Shown in pieces: positions 48,314 to 58,960 of a stretch of DNA of 64,000 bases. Each line of letters starts with the position of its first letter. Position 1 is the stretch's first letter. The translations under genes and the position numbers were made by a program. The notes beneath the pieces were generated by a model. The model had not been told where the DNA came from and ran no database searches. It worked only from the letters and a program-made list of their open reading frames with translations. This DNA comes from Nautilus pompilius. Its lineage: Eukaryota > Mollusca > Cephalopoda > Nautilida > Nautilidae. The stretch covers positions 806,001-870,000 of the forward strand of contig JACATO010000648.1 of assembly GCA_018389105.1 (NCBI GenBank), read 5' to 3'.

Positions 48314-50371
48314 CAGGGGTTCTCAAACTTTGCAATACCGTGCCCCCTCCCCATGAATAAAACTAATGATTTCATTGGGGTTAGGGTTCAGCAAGAAATA
48401 GATATACAGACAGGAGTAGTGATTAAAAATGATATTTTTTTAAACTAATTCAATTACATTTCATGAACAATGAACATTTGGGCAAATTGCATGCATTCAA
48501 TATTTTTATTTGTTGTTGTAATAACAACTATAAAACAAACTGAAATCAAATTTATTTACAAAAGCTTATTAAGTTGTTTTCTACCTTAAGTTCGGAATAT
48601 TTTTTCAACAAATCTCTCAGTCTGGAAAAGTGGCATGTCTGAATATACCACTAAGATTTTAATGGTAAGGATGGGCTTGCTTTTGCATAATTCCTGAAAT
48701 CTGGGTATTATTTTCAAGACAGCCACACTCATTTCTCATTCCACATTTATTTTTGATCAGTATTTGTTTTCTATTACAGCAACTGTAAAAAACCCTGACT
48801 CGCACAAATAGGATGTTGCAAATGGAATCAGTATTCTCATGGCATTCTCGCTTAATTCTTTGTATTCATTTGCACACATCCAAAATTCAGAGAGTCATTG
48901 TCAGGAATTTTATTTTCAAAGAAGTGTCAGCAGCGACATCAATGAATTGCTCCTCCTTGGTAATAGTGAGTATACCAGCTATCAGTTTAGCATCGAATGG
49001 GTTCCTTATCCAGTCAGATGTTTATTTCCGCATCTGGAAATAGTTCTGAAAGTGAAATTTCAGAGAAGATAGGTGACTTAAAATACAAATTTTCACATCT
49101 TGAATTTGCATTTTCCATTTTAGTCTGACAGTTCAACTTTCCTCATAAATAATTTTAATTTGTCATTGAGTTGAAGAATATTGTTATCACCATTTAGCAG
49201 TGAGGTATTAGGAGTATTCAGCTTATGAAATGAAATAAGTCACTTAAATATGCTAACTGGATATTGAAATCACAGTCAATAAACATGTGTGCACTACTAT
49301 GCCTTTTCTCAGTTAAATACTGGTAAAGTTCATTTCTCAGCAAAACGTTTCCCTGAGATAGCCATCTTGACTTACAGTTAAACAGTAAAGAAGTGTGTTC
49401 AGCATCTATCTCTTCACAAAACCTTGCTTTTACAGATCTGGCTTTTAAATAGTTCACAACATTTATATTTTTTTTTGTAGAATCTTCTCCAATGCTGGGC
49501 TCAAATCTTTCAAAGCAAGAGCTTGCCTATGAATCATACAGTGTCCAAACAGCACCAGGAGATTCTTGGTGATTTAAAAGCATAAGTCCTCTGTGACAGC
49601 CTGACATAGAGTGTGCTCTTTTTTTGCATATCCCCATGCATTTTGACCACTCGAAGAGATTTGCATTAATATAGCTATTAATAACACCAAAAAGGTCCTC
49701 AGCTTTATTCGTCCTTGTAATTTCTTTACAGAAGAATAAATCCTCATTTATTTTTCCCTCATCAACAAATCTAACATACATTATTAAATGAACATCCTTA
49801 GCGCTATCTGTGGCCTGATCTATCTGAATGGAAAATGGTTTGTTTCTTATCTTTTCAATTAGTTGTTCATTTAGATCCTCTGCTGTATCTGCGATTTGGT
49901 TGGAAACAATGTCATTAGACAAAGGGGCACTTGAAAGCTGTTTGGCACTAGACTCTCCCCAGCATAACTGTAACCATATCAATAGCTTCTGGAAGAATTT
50001 AATTTTCTCCAATTGTAGGGGACTTTTTTCACTGGGCGATTCTGTATGCAACTTGATAAGAAGCTAAAAGTGATTTTGAAGGGACAGTTATATATTTAAC
50101 TAGACTCACTTTTTATTGCTTCATTTCATCTCTTCGAATGAAAATATCTTGAAGTTTGTTAGCTAAGTCTGCATAACTTGTTTCCATGGTTTGTTATAAT
50201 CTCAGCAGACAGCATTTTATGCCAAATGACACTCTGAGGCCGTTCTTCTTCAGTACCAAAAGCTATGTAACTTTCATCATACTTTCGTGCCTTAGGCTGG
50301 CTTTTATCAACACTACTGGTAGATTGGTCATCTTTAGCTTTTCTCTTAATATTCAACAAAGACTTTTCCAT
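48314..50371 (-). mobile_element. ZBED5-like hAT element, broken transposase
   Basis: The 3' end starts with CAGGGGTTCTCAAACTTTG at 48314, a hAT-type terminal sequence. The minus-strand gene reads from MEKSLLNIKRKAK (50371) through KARKYDESYIAFG, a wrecked BED finger, SEDL-like and QLIEKIRNKPFSIQIDQATD (near 49850-49800), YVRFVDEGKINEDLFFCK, RQALAL, RWLSQGNVLL (near 49345), and WIRNPFDAKLIAG near 49010-48970, to the decayed C-terminus. The BED finger reads PQSVIWHK where relatives have PQCVICHK, so both first cysteines are gone. Several stops and compensating frameshifts (for example near 49545 and 49475) confirm a dead copy. The other terminus was not located. Confidence 0.85.
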
Positions 50372-50801
50372 TTTGAAAAGCTAAAAATGAAAAATAACAG
50401 ATAAAAATACTGAACTTTACTAACACGTACACTTCTACAGACACTGTAAAGATTATGGATATAGTACTACATGCCACACCGGTGGGGAGACATGAATATT
50501 TCTGAGTGAAGTCAAAAATGACTATCGGAGTTCAGTGTCAATTGATCGTCAATATCCGATAATAGCTTGTCACATGATCAATAGGTGTCAGTTCTTGTAC
50601 TCTACAGAAATGAATTTTGTCCATTTTAATTGCATTAAAAAACCCAATCCACAACATACATTACACTTATATCAAAGCAAATTACAAAACTTTATCAACG
50701 TTTTTGACATAACGATGGATTTTAATGGATAAATTTAGCCAAACGATTACTTAATATGGTAATTGTTTGGCTGATGACTGGGACAAAAGTGAAATCAGGA
50801 A
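50372..50801. other. Non-coding DNA between hAT gene and inverted-repeat element
   Basis: Probably the 5' non-coding part of the hAT element or old flanking DNA. Contains no ORF of note. Confidence 0.4.
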
Positions 50802-51397
50802 ATTCCCTGATGCCAATGCCGGTGAAGTTGGAAAGTGAAAGAAATAAACTGAAAGTAACATTACCAACTTTTCTAGAAAAGTTGGTAAAGATATTTTATT
50901 ATTAAACAAACAAATAATTATTCTTAAACAACACGAGTTTCTGCCACACCTTTGGAAGCTGGAATTTATGCCCTCATTTTCTATTCACCAGTTTACTGGA
51001 TAGTGCTGAGGAGCTAGATCAATGTACTCTACAAATTTATCGAAGTAGTTTTCAGGATGTGGCTTGAATCTCCAGAATTTGACCAGATATGAATTTATTA
51101 AGTCCTCTTGAGTTCCATGCATGTTGCGCACCATCCTTGTCTTTAGAATTTTCCACTGCCTCCAGTTTCCAAACATGTGGCAGAAACTCGTGTTGCTTGA
51201 TACCAACTTTTCCAAACACATGTTTAATAATAATTATTGTTGATGTTTCAGATTTTTTTTGAAATATATAAAATATAAATATATTCTTTTAAGTTTTCTT
51301 CAATTCAGTAGTCCCAGAAATATGAATACATTACTTTCGGTTTATTTATTTCACTTTCCAACGTCACCGGGCATGAGATGCAGCGTCATCGGGGAAT
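50802..51397 (-). mobile_element. Inverted-repeat DNA element with ISXO2/Merlin-like transposase end
   Basis: The outer arms 50802-50859 and 51331-51397 are inverted copies (the core TTTCACTTTCCAAC.TCACCGG is almost identical). Inner arms 50928-50956 and 51168-51196 also pair, with three mismatches over 29 nt. The minus-strand frame 51221-50985 carries NWRQWKILKTRMVRN, then DLINSYLVKFWRFK and FDKFVEYIDL. This resembles the C-terminal part of ISXO2/IS1595-type (Merlin) transposases (NxxExxWxxLK, LxxYLxEFxWR, F). Most of the enzyme is missing, so this would be a non-autonomous derivative. The family call is tentative; the inverted repeats are plain. Confidence 0.55.
50862..50887. repeat. Perfect 26-bp palindrome
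   Basis: TACCAACTTTTCT followed directly by its exact complement, with no loop. It lies just inside the left arm of the inverted-repeat element. The half-site TACCAACTTTTC also occurs near 51201-51212 inside the right arm. Confidence 0.9.
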
Positions 51398-52969
51398 GCA
51401 AGTATAATAAAAGTTCATTTCAAAATAGCATTCTGTAACATAAATAATAATGTAAAGAATACAATATTGTTGCCGGTTTATAGAACCCTTGTGCCTCTGC
51501 TAAGAAAAGGAAGCAGGTTGAAAACTGATTCATAAGCTCAAAAGTCCGAGCTCTACTATCATGCCTGACACAATATTTTAAAAAAATTTTGTGACCCCCT
51601 CTCTAAGATGCTTATGTATTAATCTATTTCACTGCGAGGAAATAGATGACTGTATCATGAACTTATCATTTAAATTACCTATACTTTATAATTATTTTTT
51701 GCCATTGTCATTTAATACAAATAAAATGCCCCTAGTACTGATAACAAGTATACTGCAGCAAGATCATATCATTGCATCTTGGTCTGTAATTTATAGCACC
51801 AAAACTGGCCTTCTGTGTCAAAAACAACATTTCAGTCCTCAATGGAAAATCTTTTTAATTTAAAATATGACTGGAGGAATGAAGAAATCTAAAATTATCA
51901 TGACTTTTTACTTCGATTATTTTGTTATTCAGATGCTTTCATGAAGGATACCATAGATATTTCATTTTAAACAACACTACCAAAGCTCACCTATCCAAGC
52001 AATAAAACTTCATTAGATTTTCTACATTACAGAAATTGTTGTTCCATAATTTTGTGCAACAGATGCAAGTCCCCAACATAATGCCTCAGTAGAGGGGCCA
52101 GTATCCCAACGCAGACAGACAAAAACTCTTTATTTTAAGAAGTGAGAAGAAACACGTAACCAACTGGTGAAGAGCAGTACTGAAAAACTATGCTAAGGGT
52201 GGTATGGTAAACCTACAGAAATTTCAAAACACTGGAATTTACTTAGTACTCTGCAATGAAGTATTTATATTTAGGGCAGGTGTTTCTGATGTTTAGCAGC
52301 AGTATTATGGAAAGAGCACGCAAGGTAAGCAGAGAGACTGGAATTATTTGACTATGCAAGATGTAATCTGGGTGGTATAGTTTAGTCATTCTAGAATACT
52401 TAGTTATATCTGTGTGTAAAAAAAAATAGTCAAATTTACTAAATGATAAAAGAATGTAGGAGCAAACTTTCTCTTCATGCATGTTTGTTTAAAAAATATG
52501 ATAGTTTGTCAAGTTATTGGCAATATGTTATTTACAGATTCACCAGTCACAGGCTATTACCATTTGCATAATCCAAAAGAAAAATTACTGCAGCAAAAAT
52601 GTCTACCACAACTTGCCATCAATGAACTCAACACAGTCCTCAGAATTAAACCCTGATTATGGCAACAAGATGTAGGACCGACCATCAGTTAGTTTAGTTA
52701 CTACTAATAAAGTCACACAAAGTACCCAAGCTAATTTCTACTTTCTGGCATAATATTTATTTTAAAAAATAAATTTCTAAAGATTCCACTAATACATATT
52801 TTTTATGGTTTTATAATTATGTGTATATTAGTTTGATTGATTGACATTTATTATTTTAAAATTGAGAGAGAATAATAATGTTGTCATCAGGATGCTGGAT
52901 ATTACAAGATTTTAAAAAATAAAACTGTTATGTTGCTATAATAAACAGACCTAACTGGTAGTGTTTTTT
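51398..52969. other. Intergenic, unannotated
   Basis: A/T-rich. A GTGACCCCCTCTC stretch near 51591-51603 resembles subterminal hAT sequence, but no matching end was found. Otherwise nothing recognised. Confidence 0.45.
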
Positions 52970-53240
52970 TGGACAGTTGTTGTATGCTTCCTCAGTTACA
53001 TGAAGGATTGTGTGCTCACATAATGAGTGGATTGCACAACCACTTCTCCAAGTGGGAGGCTAAGAGTAAAAGCCTACTGGAACTCTGTATTTTCAAATGT
53101 GGGAAGAAACCCACACAAGCAGCTGGTAAAGAAGAGCCGGAAGGAAGAAGCACATCAGAGAGGTACACCAAATCAAGAGAGTCCCAACTGGAATTTGAAC
53201 TCATGGCTTTAACCTTAGCAGTCCAGTAAGCTAACCAAGG
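52970..53240 (-). repeat. tRNA-derived SINE
   Basis: On the minus strand the head at about 53238 reads TGGTTAGCTTACTGGACTGC, with an A-box-like TAGCTTACTGG. About 35 nt later comes a B-box-like GTTCAAATTCC (complement near 53190-53200). This spacing and order match an RNA polymerase III tRNA-type promoter. The roughly 190-nt body is unrelated to tRNA and GC-richer than its flanks. The 3' limit is estimated from the drop in GC. No cloverleaf beyond the promoter, so it is not a tRNA gene. Confidence 0.65.
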
Positions 53241-54785
53241 GAGAAAAATAATTACAGTTAATATAGTATTTAGAATGGTTATGGAGAGAAACAGTAGTGA
53301 ATTAAAATCCCAGACAAATAGTTTTGGAATTCACAGATAACAGCATACTGTAGGCTCTCTAGAGATAAACAACACAGCTGAACATGTGTGTGCCTCATTA
53401 ACTGTTTGAGTGCCTGAAACCCTTGCAAATTATCTAGAAATAGTTAATATCATTTCCCCTGTCAGCTTATTGAATGTGTGAAGACAGATATAAAAAAAAA
53501 AAGATCTTAGCAGATTTTATGAAAGTTAAACTGAAACTATTAGTCTGACATTTTTCTCAAAGGAAAAACATAACTGGGAATATTATCACTTTTGGGAATA
53601 ATAAACTCTTGCAGGAAATAGGAAAAATACCAAGATTTATTTCTGTTAAGCAAGGAAATTGGATTCAGAAATATATACTATTTGGCTGCATTGCTCTTAG
53701 AGAGAGAAAGAAAAAATAAAATTATTAGGTACTTAAATATACTTTAGATATAACTGTCTATTAAATTACACATTATTCATTTATTAAAAATTAAGAAATA
53801 GTTTTACCAGGTGGTTATTATTGGTGCAATTATTCCATATTTATAAAATAAAAATTTTTTCTCCATCATTTGTCTCAGAGAAAGAATCTGATATGCCTGG
53901 GACTTGGAATACTTCTGGTTCATGTTACGAAAGGGATTCTAATTATTATATTAGACGAATATTCCAACAGGCAGCGTTCTGACAGCAAATACACCAGAGA
54001 AATCAGCCATATCTTTATTTATATCAGTAAAATTACATTTTTTAAATGGATCTATCCTTTCATTAGATATCATATGGAGTTTAGCATAAGGTTGTTTTCT
54101 GTTGTTTCTTTTTTAACATCCTTGGCATTACATGACAAATTTAATGTGTAGTTTTTCAGTTTTTTCTATACTGGTGCACATTTGCAGAGTTCTTAATTGT
54201 GCCTTATGATAAAATACTCCCTAATAACAGAAGTAACCTTGTCATCATTTTTATTTTTTTAAATAGATTTCATTTGTTAAGCTGATTATTGTAATAAATA
54301 ATTATTAACTGAATTAAATAAAGGAAGTCAAATTATATATAGTCTTTTGGAACTTGACAGAATTTACAATTATAATGCACACAAAATTGAGCAAAAGAAA
54401 GCTGGCTTTGTGACCCAGATAATCTTTTAACTCCCCAGGAGACTTTTACAACCTCAGAGCTTTTTTTGTTTTTTTTTTAGGTTCAAAGAAATTTTATTTA
54501 AATTTCGATTAGTAACAAAAATTGATAGGTAATTTGCTTTTAGTTTATTTTCATTTACTAAAAATTCAAGTGTTAAGTGTCATGTTTCAATATCACTTAT
54601 CATGCAGCCTTTTACAGGAAGCATATACAAGGTGGCAAAATGTACCAAAGGGAACCAATACATCATCATTTTAGAAGTTGTTTTATGCAAACATAAATTA
54701 GAAATTTTCTAAGACGTTTAAAAAAACAAAATGAAGTTAATAATAACGATAAGCTGTGAGCCGTAAAACAATACTAATAAAAAAA
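53241..54785. other. Intergenic, unannotated
   Basis: AT-rich; an open frame at 53870-54151 is hydrophobic in parts but resembles nothing known to me. No repeat recognised. Confidence 0.45.
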
Positions 54786-55236
54786 TTATCTCCCTTGAAC
54801 AGAACTAAGAAAAAAAGATTTCTATAGATGGGCCAGTTACCAGACTTTCATGATTGAGGGCCCGAGTTTGATCCCGGTCGACTCGGTTTTCTCCTACGTC
54901 TAAAAATTAAAGGGATCTAGTGGGAGGTTTCACTGCTAAAATCGGCGGTGCTGCTCAGAAAATGGTGTAGAACCCAATTATCTCACCCGATAAAGTTCAA
55001 CGCTGACTGCTAAAGACAATAACATGCTGAATATGCGTTCTTTGTGTGGTAGAAAAGGCATTTGTTTTGATTTACGCCAAAGAAAATATCTTACTTCTGA
55101 TAATGGTGCATCCAGTTCTGTTAACATACATTAAATACGAGTACTTTTGGTTCTTGAATTTCGAAAAGGGATTCTTTAAACATTTTTTAAATGAGAAACG
55201 CTATTCTATACAAAGTTATGGTCAAAGGGAGATAAT
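54785..55236 (+). mobile_element. SINE-like unit framed by TTATCTCCCTT inverted ends
   Basis: TTATCTCCCTT at 54786-54796 and AAGGGAGATAA at 55225-55235 are exact inverted copies about 440 nt apart. Inside the left end is a tRNA-like promoter: GGGCCAGTTACCAGA (A-box-like, near 54831) and GAGTTTGATCCCGG (B-box-like, near 54864-54877). GGTTTTCTCC follows, a motif seen in the central part of several invertebrate and fish SINEs. This mixes DNA-transposon-like ends with a Pol III promoter. No target duplication was evident. Confidence 0.55.
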
Positions 55237-58200
55237 CAATTTTTAAATGATAATGAAAAATTAATTGTGTACTCTTTTTTTTTAAAAATAAACAAATTTC
55301 AAATTTTCACACTGTACACGAGCAGAAAAAAAAATAAATTAAACTTTGTATCTTTCCTCCCCACAATGAATAATAATAATTATAAAAGCTGTGATAATGT
55401 ACAACGAAAGATGGTTTCAGTTTTGATGCTGATAGCGACACCTATTTGCTTTGTTTGTTATTCTGAAATTGTTTACCGTGCAGTGAGAAAACGTCTTCCT
55501 TACCCGCTTTCTGGGCCTTTGAGTTTCACAGTCAGAGCCGGGAAGTTTAGACTAATGTAAATCCACCTTAAAGATTTTAGATTACGCAAAGAGACAACTG
55601 TCGGCCCAACAAGACAACACTTAAGGATGGGCATCTAGTCCACCCTGAATGGTTTAAAACAATGACCCGTGAACTGAGAATACGAACACGAATTTTCGCT
55701 ACTCAGAATCACGTCTTCAGTAGATCAGAGCTACCCTCTAGTGACTGTTACGTTTACTAATTAATAGCTCTATAGAAATACACCACAAACCCATCGTTAG
55801 AAAAGTGAGACCCGGTAATCCTTAAGTTGTCAATATTTGTGGCGACGCTACATCACTCATATTACCAAGCTTGAAACACCAGACTTAGCTCAACCCTTTT
55901 CTCCTGTCCGTACAAGCGTTTGGCTACACCTGCAGAACCCTTCCCTGCCAGAGCTTTTCTCTGGTTTTGTACCTAGGCAGTTAGCTAAGCTACTATAAAG
56001 AGTTGCTGCACAGGACTCCATTCTTGTCCGAATCTTTTATTAACGATAAAATGAAATAAAAATCTTTTATATACCAGTTCAGTTACTTGAGGGAGGGAAA
56101 CAACCCCATTTCACTTTCCAAATTAACTGAAAGTTCTTGAGTTCGTAAAGGAAATATGTTCGCAATTAAAACCAATCCAGTAAAGTCTAGAAAAATGCAG
56201 TATTATAGACAGCTAGTGAAGGGAGATTACTCTATAACTTTTACCCACTGCATTAGAAATGTTGACACGACACCGATTAGATAATCTTCAGTCAACCATG
56301 GCTGACTCACAGAAAGCTGTTACAACATCCACCCAACATACAGATGCAAATTTTTTATTTGATTAAAATTAGAGTTAATCTCCAATTTCAGCCTGACAAA
56401 TACAGCTTCTGATTAACGACTCGATAGTGTTAATAATCCAAGAGCAGCAGCAGTGGCATCGAGTAAACTTCCCTCGAGGGTTGAGAGAGATCAAGAGAAA
56501 CTAATTATACAGGTTGATAACAATCATATAAATTTTAAAATCCAGATTTAAAAAACAAATGTAACTGATGATTTTACCGGATAACTAAATCTGCTGAAAG
56601 TATAGCAGACCATCAAGGCCTTGAAGCACACTTTGTCACATTGTTTTTACGTTTTTAAAATGCTATTTTCTAAAAAAAAAAAAAATTCTCTCTTCTTTTA
56701 CCAGTGTAATGGTAAACTGTAGCATGCAGTCCGCTTCATGTAACGATTTAGTTCATTCCGTTCGAGACCAAGACATTTGCACCAGAAAACATTTAATCTA
56801 TTTGCTATATTTCTAACCCAATTTATATATATTTCAGTGCTATTTGAGGATTTCATAATATTTTAAAGATTCCAGATAATTAATGTCTACAAAACATTAA
56901 TAAATAAATAAAAGTGGAAACTGAAGGTACCTCACTGGTGATATAGAAGTACTAAAGTATGGCTGAGCCATCTCCGGGACGGATATCTCTGGAGTCGAAT
57001 CACTCTAAACAAAGCAACGAAAAATTCAACTTCCACTCTGATAACATTACCACCATTATCATTATCAAGATGCATGGTTTATAGAAAGACTCACTGATGG
57101 AACACAGTTTGATCTAAATCGATGACTGCCATGGGGAGCGAGTGCTGCCAGTACGGCTTTTCCATGTGTCCATAAAAGCCGCTTAACTGTCCTTATTAGG
57201 CTCAGCCTCGAAAACCCCACATGGCACGCACTGGTTTCACTAGAGAATGGATTCAAGCTTGAATAAAGAATGGAATCCTTTCTCTCACTACCAAAATTTT
57301 AAATATCTTTGTATGGCTTGGTAAGATAATGTCAAAAGGAGGGATTCTAATTCTCCCTATGATAAGGGTAACGTATTTTACACATCCCGGATTAAAAGTT
57401 AGAAGAGAGAGAGAGAGTGTGTGTGTGTGTGTGTGATTGATAGATGATATTTGCTTTGCGATGTTTAATGGTAAACATTTTTCTTGCTTATTTCGTTTCA
57501 AACAGTGAAAAACAAATTGAAATTTCTAAACACAATACAATTTTATATCACATTTAAAAAATTAAACAAATGCCTAAAAGAAAAGAAACTTGACAGTTAT
57601 GTAGTATCCCTGGCAGCCTAAACAGTACTCTGTACAATAACCGACAGGTAGCACGACCCTCGTACATACTGCGACCTGCACCTTAATGCAGCCTCGATAA
57701 TGAGTTCATAACGGGATCGTTACAAGGCTGGACAGAGTATGAATACCTCACGCCATGACTCTTTACTAAGAGAAATCTAGATGTTCATATCTCCGTTTTC
57801 ATTTTAGTAGATACCCTCTGTTCCAAGCCCCGTTGAAACAGCGCTGCAGGGGTCAGCGAAAAGAATAGTAGCCTTTGAAGTTTACGGTTCCAATTAGTCA
57901 TGGCGGACTCAACAAGTCTCATCGGCGGTGAATTTACAGACCCGGTGGGAAATGGCTCCGTTTCCATGACTACAGAAAACGGAGCTGTTTTGGCTTCCTG
58001 TGAGAAGTGGTTATTAATTTAAAGTGAAGATTGCCAGATCTCTGACTGACGCGCGAAAGCCCTCCACCAGTGAAGACAAAGGTTGCAGTAAAACAACACA
58101 CACCCGTCTAGAATCATGCAAGGAAACTGGTGAATGTTACCAAAGATAAATGAAAGAGAATGCAGAGTTGTCAACAACAAGAAAATACTGAAAACTTTAC

Positions 58201-58405
58201 ATTTATTTGAAATTTATTAATTATATAATGGTGATTGCTGAAAATGTAATGATAGTTTGAAATAATTTATTAATAAAAGATTCTTAGTTGTTGTTTTTTT
58301 TAGTCAAATAACTTGAGACTTTTTTCAAAAAATGTTTAAAGAAAAAATGGTAGTTTTCAGCTTTTATTAAATTGTATTTTCAATAATCATTATTCTTATG
58401 TAATG
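55237..58405. other. Intergenic, CpG content rising
   Basis: No recognisable gene. CpG dinucleotides become frequent compared with the first 50 kb. A GA/GT microsatellite lies at about 57404-57434. Small ORFs (for example 55366-55560, 57065-57256 minus, 57785-57967 minus) lack supporting similarity. Confidence 0.5.
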
Positions 58406-58960
58406 TTCAAGGTCTGATCAAAAGTGCTGGAATTTTCATTTTGTTTTGTTCTATGACCGCTAAGATGTGGCTCGAATTACGCAGCAAAACTAAATATATT
58501 ACTATATTTGTAGAAACCCTAATAATGAAACTTCACACGATGAGTACTACCAAAGATGGGGTTTTCAGAATCCGCAGACTTTGACGATACAAAGAAAAAG
58601 CGTCACAGTCGAGGGTCCAATGGGAAAAAATCTTTTTCTTGTGATAGATGACTGTTTGGTAGTGATAGCAAAATTACGTGGCATGCCGAATTCCGACAGT
58701 TAAACATGTTGGTCTAGGCGTCATTGTTTGGGGTCGTGAGAGCATTTAAAAACCCCTAGTCGTTTCGAACAAGTGTAGTTGCTGCAGTATATAAGACGAT
58801 GCTCTATGATTGTGTGTTGCCTTATATCATTTACAGAGAATCTTTATAAAAAATTCCAGGAAGGCAATTCCTCTAGCACAAACAAAAGTATCCCTCGATG
58901 GAAAAAGCAATGATAGCAAGTTTTCTCTTTCCTTGTGTGTCAGCTGTGGGGGAGGGGGTA
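58406..58960 (+). mobile_element. Tc1/mariner-type transposase fossil
   Basis: Plus-strand fragments read QWEKIFFL (near 58620, family QWxxVLFSDES), then after stops VKHVGLGVIVWG at about 58699-58734, matching the conserved VKHGGGSVMVWG of Tc1 transposases. The left margin AAGGTCTGATCAAAAGTGCT near 58409 resembles a mariner-type end, but no partner end was found. Badly decayed. Confidence 0.55.

Noticed and set aside
48813..49072. Plus-strand ORFs near 48.8-49.1 kb
   Set aside because: Antisense of the hAT transposase C-terminus (WIRNPFDAKLIAG on the minus strand).
51591..51863. Open frame beginning MTPSLRCLC as a gene, and GTGACCCCCTCTC as the missing hAT end
   Set aside because: No protein similarity recognised, and the sequence is not an inverted copy of the CAGGGGTTCTC end at 48314.
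52969..53229. 86-codon ORF as a gene
   Set aside because: It lies over the minus-strand SINE and ends at its head; no protein similarity recognised.
55366..55560. Small ORF beginning MNNNNYKS with one hydrophobic stretch
   Set aside because: Too short, no recognised family, no splice or polyadenylation context; chance ORF cannot be excluded.
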